Positions 1 to 11,732 of a stretch of DNA of 64,000 nucleotides are shown in pieces (the stretch's first letter is position 1; every line of letters begins with the position of its first letter). A model generated the notes under the pieces. It made no database searches, was not told the origin of the DNA, and saw nothing but the letters and a program-made list of their open reading frames with translations. The stretch covers positions 14,105,427-14,169,426 of the forward strand of contig NW_024881296.1 in assembly GCF_018691265.1 (NCBI RefSeq), given 5' to 3'. This DNA is from Tyto alba. Its lineage: Eukaryota; Chordata; Aves; Strigiformes; Tytonidae. A program made the translations under genes and the position numbers.

Positions 1-3000
1 TTTGGATTCGCTGTGTGTGTGACCCAGGCAGAGTACTTTCAGGAGGTCTATTTTTTCAAAGGGCAGTTTGGTGAGAAATTCTGCAGGTCAGGCTTTCTTT
101 GAAGTACTTCCAGTAGCACCCTGGGCAGCTTAGACATTTTGAAAAAGCCACATTATAGCCTCATGGGGTCTTCTGCAGAGAAGACATGCTTCTGCATTTC
201 ACTTCCAGGGTCTTTAAAAATATTGTTTTGGGGGAAAGAAAAAGAAAATGATGAGAGGAGAAAATTCTCATGTTTGTCTGATTGATACTTTTTGCTCACA
301 TCAGTGAGTCAGTAAAGGTCAGATGGCATCTGTCTTTGCCACAGGTTACTGGACACTTAGAAGCTTGCCTGTAAATAAAGGGTTGAATCCTGTATTTCCA
401 GTGCAGACTGAGTACTGAGTGAAAACTGTGAATGCATTGCCTGCAAAAGGCCTACGGGATTTGACCAGCAAGAAATAGCTGCAATCATGAAGAGAGAGTT
501 TGTTAAATGTTTAACCAAATTAACCAGCTGCACAGCATGGTGCTTTCCAGCTCCATTAGAATTGGGGAAGCATGGATCCAGAAGCAGTGGATGCGTGTCT
601 GTGGGATCAAGCTATCCATGTAACATTTGGAAAAGAGAAAGTTGGCTGACTTGGGAGCCTGACAGTGTCAGAGGTTGTCGCTAGTTGCAGGGATGTGTTT
701 CTCATTTTTTAAACACCTCAGCAAAACATCTCACTCTTCAAAGAGCAGCAAGCATGCTGGCATTGGGTTGCAAATCCCTTGCCACCTCTACTCCAGCACA
801 TGTTATCTCACTGGGATTACCGAGAAACTTGAAAGATGCGCTTCTGTCATCCTAAAACTGACAAGTGGGATGAAGAAAAACATTTGCTCGGAGTTGGGGC
901 TTAATGAGGTCTGATGTTATCTTTGAGACCAAATGCCTAAGCGTTTCTAAATGAGCATGTGGGCTATTTTAGTGCCTGCTGCCTTTCCCTGACATGAGCA
1001 GGTCAAGACAAACCGGGGAGGGCACCAAGAGCAGGGCAGGGAGGAGGCTCGGTGAGCCCCTCAGAAGGGCTGATGAGCAAATTCCATGGGACAAAATCAG
1101 TTTTGGGGGCTACTTCAGGTCTGGGTGACACCAGAACAGTACCTATGCCCTACTCCCTTGCAAAACTGCCCCTCTCTACCTGATTGTGGGTTGAGATGTC
1201 TTATGCCCACCAAAAGCGTAGCCCTAATAGTCCCATAGGAGTGAACTTTTCATCACCTCTCTGTTTCTGCTCAATGCCTTTCACTATAATATCACCTTTC
1301 CATGGCCAGCCAACCCCTGGCATTAGTCAGTGGAAGAGGTGACGCCCCCCCAAGCAGCTGAGCTGACAGGGGAAGGCATCTTGCTCTAAGCCCTGACAGT
1401 CCCACTCTGGATAAGAAGTGAGAGAAACATGTCACTGTCAATTAGCTAATATTTGTATAAGGGATAGTTGAGCCCCATGGAGTTTTGTTAACCTTGTGGC
1501 CTCTTTGTAAAACCTGCCTGAGTTCATGAACCTGTTTCCATCTTGTAATTTAAACCCACGCATTCTCCTTTAGGGTGAGGTTAATCAAAATATGCTTTGA
1601 CTTAAGGAGAGTACGATGCTATGCATTGGAGTAGAACATCATTAGCTCTCAGTTTAGGCAGGCAGATGCTCTTGGCACTACAGGGGCTGTACATGCACTT
1701 CCATTTGTTTTTTCCTTCTTTCTTTGCTTCGCTTTCACAGCTACTTGGAAATTATTTTTCCGCTAGCTGCATTTTCTCACTATTCCTTTGCAGGAGCTTG
1801 CCTTTCTGGCAGTGTCATGAAGGTAACAAGGCTCTCATGGCTTACCAAGTCTGACTGTGGGACCACATTCAAATAGGTTTTGAAAACAGGCCTAATGAAT
1901 TCCCTTTGCTTTTGAAAACAGCTCTCTGTACACACAAAATATGAAATGCTCAGCATCTCCTGCCTCTAGCAGAAGAGAGGGATGTAGGGATTCCCTTTGG
2001 CCAGACAGTGAGAACACAGGTCACTGTCTCTCCATTACTGCTGCGGGTGCCCAGCGCCTGCGTCCTGCAAGTGCTGCTCTGGACCACAGCTGCCTTATTT
2101 GCTCAAGACTTTATTTCTCTGTTGCATTAGATCATGAAAAGTACCCACAGACAGGCCTAAATTAAGCACATTCAAAGGCAAGACTAAGTTTGATCCACGT
2201 CCAAGCCATTTCACTCATATTAATAACATCAAGACAGTATTTCAGTACATATCAGTTTAAAAATGTCATCACATAAACACCTCACTGCAAATTCAGTGCT
2301 CACAGACAGGCTGACAGCTCTGGGATTGGCACCTATCCAGAATTAAAATTTGGTTTCCAGAATACAGTGCACTTTTTTAAACACATTTGGGGGATTTTTT
2401 TTTTTTCTCCACTGGTGTTTGTGATGCTTAGTATTATAACTTCAGGAATTCAACTTACGTAACACATTCATGTTTCACTGAAAAGCATTCTGAAGTTCTG
2501 AATATGATTATAAGCATAATTTGAAATTGTAGTGTCTAAATGTTGTATTATAAATATATGAACTTAGATCCATGCTGTAAGTCATGCTAGCTAATGCCAA
2601 TAGAATGAACAGAGCAATTCAGACTTGACCCCTCACTTTTTCTAATGCAGGAAGAGTATAGCAGGAGTAATTTTCAAAATCAGTGAATAGGAGTCGTTTT
2701 AAAACCAATCTGTTTCAGCACTTCACTTTTTAGATTTACTCCTCACTTATCTAATCCTATCAGACAAGATAAATTTATATATATAGACACGATCCGGTAA
2801 GCTTTTTTGATTTATTAATGTAATAGCTGCCTTATATGTCAATGATGATTTGCTATGAAAAGTGTTTGGAGAAAATGCATTCAATTACATGAAGACATGT
2901 TTTCAGAAAACACTCAGTTTTTACTGGCTTGCTTTGCTGGATTTGGAAGCCTGGTGACATTTTATTTAGTCCCCAAGTCACATGAGCATTTCTCTGACAT

Positions 3001-6000
3001 CACCAGCCTGAAAAAAGAGATGGGTTTTGCAGGTTCTAATGTCCAGAGCAGACCTCCTTCCTCTTTTCCACTCTGATTTGCCGTTGCATTCAGATGGCTT
3101 GAAATTCTTTTACATGAAGGCTGCTTTCTGTGGCAAAATGATGGCACATATCAGGGTCCAGGCTAGTTTCTTCTACCAGTTCTGTTCACAGTGTCTATGT
3201 GACCAACTTCACTGTGAGCAGGACTGGACTGGGGTTGTTAGCCTCTTTCAGCAGAGTCAGTGTTGGCTTTTTTTGGTGCCCATTGCATGTGACAGGCATG
3301 TGAGCAAAACTAAGCCAGTTGCCAAGCTTCTCCTGAACAGAGTCTGGCACACAAACCTTGCCACCACCATTTGGCATTATTTTTGTCAGGGAGTAGGTAT
3401 CAAGAGCTTTAAGTGAGTCCCTCTGGGAAACTTAGAATAGCCCTGCAGAAGAAAACACTTTGGAAGTTTTGAAAAGTTGTGGCAAAGGTTGCCTTTTCCT
3501 GCTAAACTCCAGTGGGCTTTTCATGGGGCTGCTGAGCAAGCGGTGTGGAACCAGCTCTGACCTCTCATGTCTTCAGGTGGCTGAATCACAAAGCCTCTGC
3601 AAGGGAAGTCGTGCATCGCTGCTGCCCCTATTGTGCTCATTCTGGGGATAAAAGAGACACTGCCATCTCATCTTCTTTCCCAAGGGTTTCCTACAGATAC
3701 CCCCGCTGAACATGAAACGCTTGCCCAGCAGGGTCTATCGCACAGGAATAAAACCTGAGACCCCTGCTTCTAGCCCCTTGCTCCAAAGACAGTCGCAGTC
3801 GTTGTGCAGGAGCATATCCCAGGAGCATTTGGGCCTCCTGGGGGGGAGGTGGGGGTAGACAAAAGCGTGGCCTCCATGGGCTGTGAATCTGGAGGAGCTG
3901 GGCATGCATGTGGTGTATTTGCTTATGGAGCAGCCTCTTTTCCTCCTTCTCCTGGTTTTCTTTCATAAATAACAGTACAGGCCTTATATTTGCACAAACC
4001 CCACCATGCCCTGCAGTCTGGAGCTCCACGCACGAGGGTGCCATCATTAAGTGTGTGCAGGCTTCATGCATGGAAATATGGTACACTGGGGGGTTTAGAG
4101 AATCCTGCTGGTGTCAGCAAGTCAAAAAGTCCAATTACTGGTGCTTTTACCACTGTGGCACTGAGACTGCCTGTAAAGTTATTAGTAGCTACTTCAGGAT
4201 TTGTAAAAGCCCTTAAAAATGAAAGCTGGGGCTTAAATGTCTCAGCTATAGCCCTTTAGTGCTTCAGTTTGCAATTCTATTTGGTGAATGGTTTTCATGT
4301 ATAACTGAAGGAAAGATAATTTCAGGAAGTATAATACAACTAGTGATAATAAGTAATAAACTGTATACTGTCCTTGCTCCTACAATCCCAGCGCAGAGGG
4401 AAAGAAATGAAAGATAATTAACAAAGTATAGTGTGGAGTGGTCTAATCAGTAAGTTGGATGTCTCAGTGTAAGCTAAGTGCTAAACAGTATGGAAGTCTG
4501 TAATTTCATTGGTTTCATTACCAACTTTTAGAGGCAAGAGCATCAGCTAGATCATAACAGGATATAATACTTTATAGATACACTTTGCATTACAGTGTGA
4601 AAAAGCATCCTTTTAGCCATCTTTCTCAAGTAATTTCTTGTGGCAACAGACCGATAACAATTGAGTTTTTAATCCTCTCCTATAATTCAATGGATTTAAC
4701 ATCATTTACAGGAGTCCTTATTGCCAGGGACACACAAAAAGCCAGTTCTATCTTGCATAGAGGCTATTTATCCCTGAATGGATATACTTGGCTTCTGCCA
4801 CTGCTAATGATAGATCGAAGGGGAATTTTGCCCTGATGCCTCATCTACCTCTCTGCATAAAACTCTACCTTGAAGCCCCCAATAATACCTAGGTATTTTT
4901 GCTATATATAATGAAGCCATAAACTCTTCACAGGGGATCATAAAAGTATTCGATGCAGTTTTACCACTCTTGAGGGCTGAGACAAAGTGCAGCAACTTAT
5001 AAAGTGGCAAAATCACCTGAGCTACGGTAATTGCAGAGAGATATTCAAGTTAAATTGCTCTGACTCCCATTTGGAGCAGGCAAAGAATGTACAAACAGGC
5101 CAGTGTATAGAAATTTCTGGAACTGCCACAACTCCACTGTGACCCTGAGGACCAAATGAAAACCCTTTTAAATACCCATCCTGGGAGGCACACACATTGC
5201 TTACACAGTGTAAGGCATGGTTTTCCCTTTTTGTAGCTGGGACAGGACTAGAAAGACCTCCATGGTTCTTGACAAACACCCAAAGCATCTGTATTTTTTA
5301 TCTTAGGCCTGACAATGCCTATTAAATCTTAATGAAAAAGTGAATTGAAAAGGAAACATGAACAGTTCTGTCTAACAGCTGTGTCTGTGCAGCAGACAGG
5401 ATGGTGTCCTGCTTTCTGTTCCAGTTCATTCCCTCTTGACTGGTGTCTTTGGGGAGGGTCTTGCCCCACACAGGGAGAGATTTTCAGGTCTGAACCATGA
5501 ACTCCCTCTCCTTGCATTTTCGTCCTTGATGGAGAAAGGCTAAAGGAAAATTGTTCCTTCATCTCTACTGCACGTTAAACATCTCAGTTAAATAACTGAC
5601 ATGAATTCAAGCGTTGTGGGAGATGAATTCAGCAGACTTCCATTTACTGAGGATACAGCTCCAACACCAAAAGTGCATGAGAAGGACCCTGGCACTGTTC
5701 CAGCATCCATTCACTGTGATCCACTGGAGTCAGTTTGGTCTTCACATCCATTCAGCATTGGCCTTTCTGCTGAATTTATCAACAAAGGGTGGAAATTATG
5801 GCAGCAGTTTTAAAAACAAGGATATCTATTTATCAGCAGCAGGGCAAGATCCTACAACCTCACAGGCCACTTAGAAGCCCTCAGATGCTAGTGATTTTTA
5901 CTCAGGCTCTCTATGGATTGAATTCAAGCCAGTTGTCAGAAAGAAAAATAACAAAATGGAGTCCAAACTCTGACTATTTGACTGAAAGCCACAATGAGCT

Positions 6001-6711
6001 GCTCTTTTGGTAGGGGCATCCCTGGAGCTCCTCTCACCAGTCTGCTGGGTTTCCTTGGTGTTGGGCAATGAGGCTAACTCGGAAGCTGCTGGGTCAACAT
6101 TAACTGTAAATTACATAGCAACAAAGACAATTGCCAAGGACTCCAAAACAATTAAGCAGAGTCAGGCAAAAGGATTTAAAGGGTTTTTATAAAGCAAACG
6201 GTCCAGCCTTTGGCTGCCTTACCTCCTGCTGAGAAAGTTCTCTGACGCTTGAGTGAAGGGCCATTTACAGCATTTCAATCAGACTGAAAAACAGCTGTAC
6301 CTGCTAAAAAAATAAGAAAACCCCAACAGTGTATTGCAGGATGGACTTCCTCCCTATTGGAAGCTAATTACTCCTTTAAAGGAGGAAAGGCTTAGCTCAA
6401 GGTTTTTGTAAAGAGCTGGAAATGCAGGCATGTGGGATGAGATCAGGACTGAACTGGCAGTATAGGGGGAGCAGGCTAGGTTAGAAGAGTACGTGGGCCT
6501 GCCTTTTGCATGGAAAACATTTGCCACATGTAGAATGGATATTATTTCAGTCTATCTGGCCCAGATCTGATGAAGAAAATGGCATAGTCTAATTCCAGTG
6601 GCTGCTGGTACAATAAGGCATTTTACTTGAATTACATCACTGTAAGAGCAGAGCCAAGCTCATCTGTTCAAAATAGAGCTTTTTTGGGGAAAATATTACC
6701 TGCAATATTAA
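1..6711. other. Non-coding stretch, nothing recognised
   Basis: The frames on both strands are short and scattered, with the longest at about 130 codons (3027-3416 +), and no protein family is recognisable in any of them. Base composition is ordinary AT-rich vertebrate DNA with few CpGs. A G-rich tract at 3840-3855 (G7, G2 and G5 runs) and a short exon-like interval at 1794-1822 are the only local irregularities. No CR1, LTR or tRNA-like sequence was seen. Intergenic or intronic DNA is the simplest reading. Confidence 0.6.
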
Positions 6712-6739
6712 CATTTAGAATCTTTTAATATTCTAAATG
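6712..6739. repeat. Perfect 10-bp inverted repeat, 8-nt loop
   Basis: The arms CATTTAGAAT (6712-6721) and ATTCTAAATG (6730-6739) are exact reverse complements separated by 8 nt. A transcript could form a short AT-rich hairpin, but the stem is too short for a microRNA precursor. It sits in AT-rich DNA, so chance is plausible. Confidence 0.5.
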
Positions 6740-9700
6740 CCAAAGAATGTGATGCTTCTTGTTTTCAAGAAATTTTCTGATTAAATTTTTTTTATACTTA
6801 GCCAGCTCACTGACCCCAGTGTTCATTGCTGCAGAATTTCGCTGTTTCTGATATTTTCATTAGGGAAGTAAGTCAAGGCATTCTCAGCCAGGAGTAGTCA
6901 GTAGCATAGCACCTGGTTTAGGACAGACCCAAACCCAAGTTTTAGTTGTAATCAGCACAACATATATCAAACACAGAGGGGCTATGAACCTGGAGTCTCA
7001 CCATCCCAGATGAATGCTTCAGACTTGGAGATGCCAAGGAAGGAGGATGTTTTTAATCAGAAATTATAAATTTTGGTCTGACACACAGCAGGAGAAAAAT
7101 GCAGATTTTTAAGATTTGCTGTGGGAGAGGGAAACCATTTCTCACCCAGGTGCCTTGGGAGCATGGTATGACCCGGTTTTTCTGTTGGAAGACAGAGGTG
7201 ATGCCAGCTGGAGCCCAAATGATGTGTGATCACCATCATGGTTTCAAAATCCCAGTGCTGTAAGTGAAATCCTGGGGTCACACACTTGCACAGGCCCTGA
7301 ATGAAGAGCTGATCCACATGGCAAACAAACAGGCAGGAATCATGAATTGCATCTAATTGTTGTTGCAGCAACAAGATCAAGAAAGAGAATGGAAAGATCA
7401 TCATTAGGAAACAGGGCAGAGGGAGAAGGAAAGACTGGAGATGAAAAGAAGTGGGGTTATCTGCCTTGCACTGTCAGATCATGCTTTAGCACACCCTTCT
7501 CCTCCTGTTCCTCCTCCCAGCCACGTTGTTAGACCTCCTTCTCCATGATCTTGACCCTTATGCAGGATGACTGGGAAATATGAGCCTGCTGCTTTGGTAG
7601 CTCTCGTAGCTCTGCACACAGACCACAACTTCTGGCCCCTCCTGATACTTTATTCCATCAGAAGGCCACCAGAGCTATTCCAGGTCAGTCAAAACCACAC
7701 TTCAGTCACAACAGCATATGCCCAATGTATCAAGGGAAGGCAAAAACCCCACAAAATTATGTTTAAACTAAGTACAACTACTGATTTATCAAGTTTTTTC
7801 ACCTTGTTTGCTCTACCTCTACCATTAACTCTTTAAATTCTTTGAAAACCAGCTGTCATTTGCCATGTCATATAGAACACTACATGGTGTTGATGGTGAA
7901 TAAGAAAATTAAATGTTTAAAGTGCAATACATTATATTGTTATATAAAAAAGCAGCATGAGAAATCTGACATGCTTTTTTTTCCCCCCCAGAGACGATAA
8001 GGCAAATGAACAGAGAGTGAGATGTTATGGATATTTGAGAATGCACTGTTCCTCTTAGGCTGTACAATTATTGTAATTCAGACTCCTTATTTCCATTGAA
8101 GGACTGCGAGTCAACCAAACAGGGAGTTTTTTCTGACCTTGATATGGGGGTTTCATGTTCAAAGTCAGTTGCTGGCCTGGACCGTAACATGTGCTCATCC
8201 TCATGGAGCTCTTATGTTGATATCAAATTTTCTGATTCTATAAGGGAAGCTCAGAGGAATCCATTGTACACACCTGTTTAAGATGGCAGGGTGAGGAGAG
8301 GGGAAGCATTGCTTTTAAGGCATACTCACTTCCCTCTGATGACCCTACAGAAATTTCATTGACATTTAATTCATATGTGGACATAGTAAATGTCAGGTCG
8401 GTGATGGCTGCTTCACCATACGTGTCCTTTGCACTTGCAAATTCATGGACCTTTTATAACCATTTTACATGTATTTGGATGAGATTAACATTATCAGCAT
8501 TTCTGCTAGAGAAAATGATGTGATCAGCAGAGATGGGCAGGAGACAGAAGGGAGCAGGGGTTGTGAAAATATTAATGCACATTGCCACATATCTTCACAT
8601 TTATTATAAGCATCAAACGCTTAAATCCTGAAGTAGGATGCCTCACACCAGCTCCAGAAGCAGTGTGAGCCTAAACTGTACCTATCTGTCATCCAGAAAC
8701 ATTCCAAGGAAACACTGAATGCAGATTTTTTTTCATGCTCCACACTGGGAGAAACAGAACATGAGAGCCAATCTCCATCTTCTGCTGAAGGTCATTGTGA
8801 GCAATACTGCAGGTTCCATGGGCAACATCGCTACTAACAAAACAATCTACTCAGCCCAAATGCATTTCAGCTCAGTGCCCATGCTTTCTTCTCAACTGAG
8901 AAAATGATGCCATTAGTGTCAGCAGTGCTGCTTTTTCATAGCAGTTTTGTGTGGTGCCTACAATGATTGTTTGGGGCTTTTTCATTCCAATTTTCAAGAC
9001 AGAAGGAATAAGAACAACAAAACCCTGCCAGCTTCTATTGCAAAGAGAGCTGTTTCACTGTAATACAGAATGCTACCAGCAAGCTACGTAACAGACCTTG
9101 AAAGGTTCAGCTTACAAAGCATTTTCAACCAATTTTTGCAAGTACAGTTACGTAAACCACTGAGCAGGGATTTGGAGAGTAATGCTGAGAGTTGTTTAAC
9201 TTAAGCAGTGCTAGCAGGGAAGTGATGTAGCTGGGCAGAGGCAGGAAGAAATGGATGAATGGGATGCTCCTGGGCTATGCTGCCAAGCAGATGCATGACT
9301 ACAGCAGCTAATGTTCATACCCAAGCAGGATCATTTCCATATTTGTAGGGTGAAGCCAGAAACTGTGTAGTTTATTACCCATGAATCTTTCAAGCAAAAC
9401 ATTAAACACTCTGCTCTTGTTTGGATTGTATGGACACTCATCTTCCCTTAGCATTTGCCCTAAGTAAAACATTTACTCATCTCTCTTGAGCTAAAATCTC
9501 TTCACTGCTGTGTTGCATAGTAAATATTTAGCACTTGCACTCTTCTACCCTTCACCGTGACTACATCATGTAATGAGATGTGCTTACTGAGTCTTTGAGA
9601 TGAAAAGTAATAGATCAATACTTTGTCATGAAATATAAATGGAAAATGCAGTATAATTTCAGATATGAAAGATCCTGAGAGCAAGGTTGGTAATTTAGTA

Positions 9701-10859
9701 CACATTTCCATAGTGCCTGAGACAGTGGGACCCTGGCCTAGCCTTGGGCTCTCTAGGAGCATCAGAACACAAACAGTAATCACAAATGTAATAGAAAAGT
9801 TTTTGTGTTATGAGTATAACTAAGATATACAGTATGATATTATGTTGCTGTATGAACACATGTGGAGCCCTAGACAATTAGGTTAACCTCCAAAATCAGG
9901 GCACTGCTTTACAGGGAACTAAAATCTACTTTAAACTCTCTATAAAATTCCTGCTAAGCCCGGTCATGAAGCTTCCTATATGTCAGCTGAGGTTTCAGTG
10001 GGATGCAAAAATCCGTGTTCTGCTACCAAAATGGCTATTGTACTTTAAGCCACTGATATTTTCATATCTGTTGTACATCATCATATGCATTGCACTTTAG
10101 CAATTAGATTTCTGTAGTCAGTCTTGCTCCTGAATCAAATTCCAGAATGATGTGATCATCAGTGTTGAGCTACTTTACCTATTTCCTTATACCCATAGTG
10201 CTCAATTACCTTCTGTAGAGTAATTTTAGATTTACAAAGCCTGAGCGTGAGAGAAAAGCACTAGGCCTGCTCTTTTGAGGAAAGTGGTGAGGAGGGCAAT
10301 TCCTTTCAGTCCAGTGAACACACTGATCTCATGAAAGCTATTTCTGCACAACCACATAATTCGCTGGATAGAGAAAGCATGAAGGAACATGTGGGGGGAT
10401 GGCTGGAGCTGCCCCTTGCCTCTCCTCTCCTGATAAAACATTGTCCCCATGTAACTCATTAAATGTTTTAATATCCTCTTAAATTTTTTTTTTCAATTTT
10501 TCTATGGATCATTAAGTGTAGCTCTGCTGCTACAATCAGACACCTGTATCCTTCCCCAAGAAACGTCTTGCCATGGGGTGAGGGGCAGAAAGTTTTGGCA
10601 TGTCTGGGCTAAGCCTTGCTCTTCCCTTCCTGTTTCAGTATTGATTTAGAGGCGTGAAACAGAGATGGGCAAAATTAAACTCTGTTGTGGCAAAGGATTA
10701 TGTATAGCTTTTACTGTACCTTGAAATGAGTAGACAAAAGAGAGGATAATAGGGGGAGAAGGCTGATATTAAAGCCAACTGCCAGCTTAATCAAAGCAAG
10801 CCTTGAAAAATGAAAGCGATGGCTCAAGACAAAGAATCCACCACAAATAAGCCAGCCAA
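6740..10859. other. Non-coding stretch, nothing recognised
   Basis: Only short, unrelated open frames occur here on both strands. No repeat family, RNA gene or CpG-rich patch was recognised. Intron or intergenic DNA is the default call. Confidence 0.6.
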
Positions 10860-10879
10860 GGCAAAGTGGTCAGTTTTTC

Positions 10880-11470
10880 TGCCTGTGCAGGATGCATTGG
10901 CAGCCTCTGCGTGGCTTCCGCAGGATGACAGAACGGATTCAAACAGGAGAACATCAGCAACAGCTGTTCCGGCTGCTGCTTCAATATTGCCTGGCTGCCA
11001 TCAATTTGCTGTTAATTCCCTTCAGATGTGCTGGGTTTGCCTCACTGCTTTTGAAAGGAAGGCTTCTGGCTGCACGCGGCATGGCACCGGGCTATCGCTC
11101 ATCCCATCAGATGTTTGATGATTGCACTGAGTCAGAGGTTGGCAGCGACAGACATTAATGGGGGCATTACCAGCATTATTAATGTATGTTTGCTTTTCTG
11201 CTTTCCCTGCCTGCTCGGCTTGCAGATCTGTACAATCGTGTGCGGTGAAATGACCCAATGCAAAATCATACAGGAAAGAGAAAACATAGTTACAGCATTT
11301 CCTAAGTGTAAATTATCTTGCATAATACCATGCTGTATTGCCCTGCATTACATCCTCTGTATATATGCCAAGGAAAGGCAATATTCAGTTACTTGCATAT
11401 GGAAGCAAACATACTTTATGTTGCTGATTCTTCTCTTTAAGGTGCAGTACTGGGAAATTGCCCAGAAGGA
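10880..11470. promoter_or_regulatory. Candidate enhancer / conserved non-coding element
   Basis: This block has a dense mix of transcription-factor-like motifs. A consensus AP-1 site TGAGTCA lies at 11128-11134. The palindrome CATTAATG at 11153-11160 and ATTAATG at 11178-11184 carry homeodomain TAAT cores. A near-octamer ATGCAAAA lies around 11258, with TTGCATAT further right. The texture, balanced composition with clustered TAAT/ATTA cores and no low-complexity sequence, is typical of developmental enhancers. Conservation cannot be seen from one sequence, so this is inference from motif clustering. A 204-codon frame runs through the right half and is listed separately. Confidence 0.3.
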
Positions 11471-11732
11471 CAATACCATGTTGTACTATGGTGGTTTCCA
11501 GGATAGCAATGTGCTCAGTCTGGGAGCCTCCCTGCATCCATTCCTATTCTGCCTCACGATCAGGAGTCTGTTTAAACTCATTAGGGCAAGTTCATCCCAG
11601 GAATGTTGCCAGTCAGACAACAAAGTGGCACGGGGAGTGGACGTGCGGCGTTTTCCTCGCAGTTACGCTGTGATGCAGCTCAGTGCGCGGCTGGAGCTCG
11701 TCACACCTTCACAGCGTCGCAGAGCTCCCTGA
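11118..11732 (+). CDS. Unrecognised 204-codon open frame (doubtful gene)
   Basis: This is one of the three longest stop-free frames in the window, running from an ATG at 11118 to a stop at 11730-11732. The middle of the predicted protein is rich in Cys, Ile and Leu, with stretches that could pass for membrane segments (about residues 15-45 and 90-110). Its last third becomes basic where the frame enters a CpG-dense patch. I recognise no domain, signature residue or family. It overlaps the enhancer-like block, no poly(A) signal was identified and the start context is unremarkable. A frame this long is mildly unusual by chance in 64 kb but not decisive. The most likely reading is a fortuitous frame across regulatory DNA; the alternative is a lineage-specific small gene or lncRNA exon. 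Confidence 0.12.
   Translation: MIALSQRLAATDINGGITSIINVCLLFCFPCLLGLQICTIVCGEMTQCKIIQERENIVTAFPKCKLSCIIPCCIALHYILCIYAKERQYSVTCIWKQTYFMLLILLFKVQYWEIAQKDNTMLYYGGFQDSNVLSLGASLHPFLFCLTIRSLFKLIRASSSQECCQSDNKVARGVDVRRFPRSYAVMQLSARLELVTPSQRRRAP
11628..11726. promoter_or_regulatory. Short CpG-dense patch
   Basis: About a dozen CpG dinucleotides lie within roughly 100 bp, against the strong CpG depletion of the surrounding DNA. It is too short for a standard CpG island. An AG preceded by a pyrimidine-rich run (TTTTCCTCGCAG) lies inside it. It could be a small unmethylated regulatory element next to the enhancer-like block to its left, or a remnant of a GC-rich exon. Confidence 0.4.

Noticed and set aside
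1794..1822. 29-bp interval between CCTTTGCAG and GAAG|GTAACA
   Set aside because: The donor is weak and nothing nearby supports a transcript.
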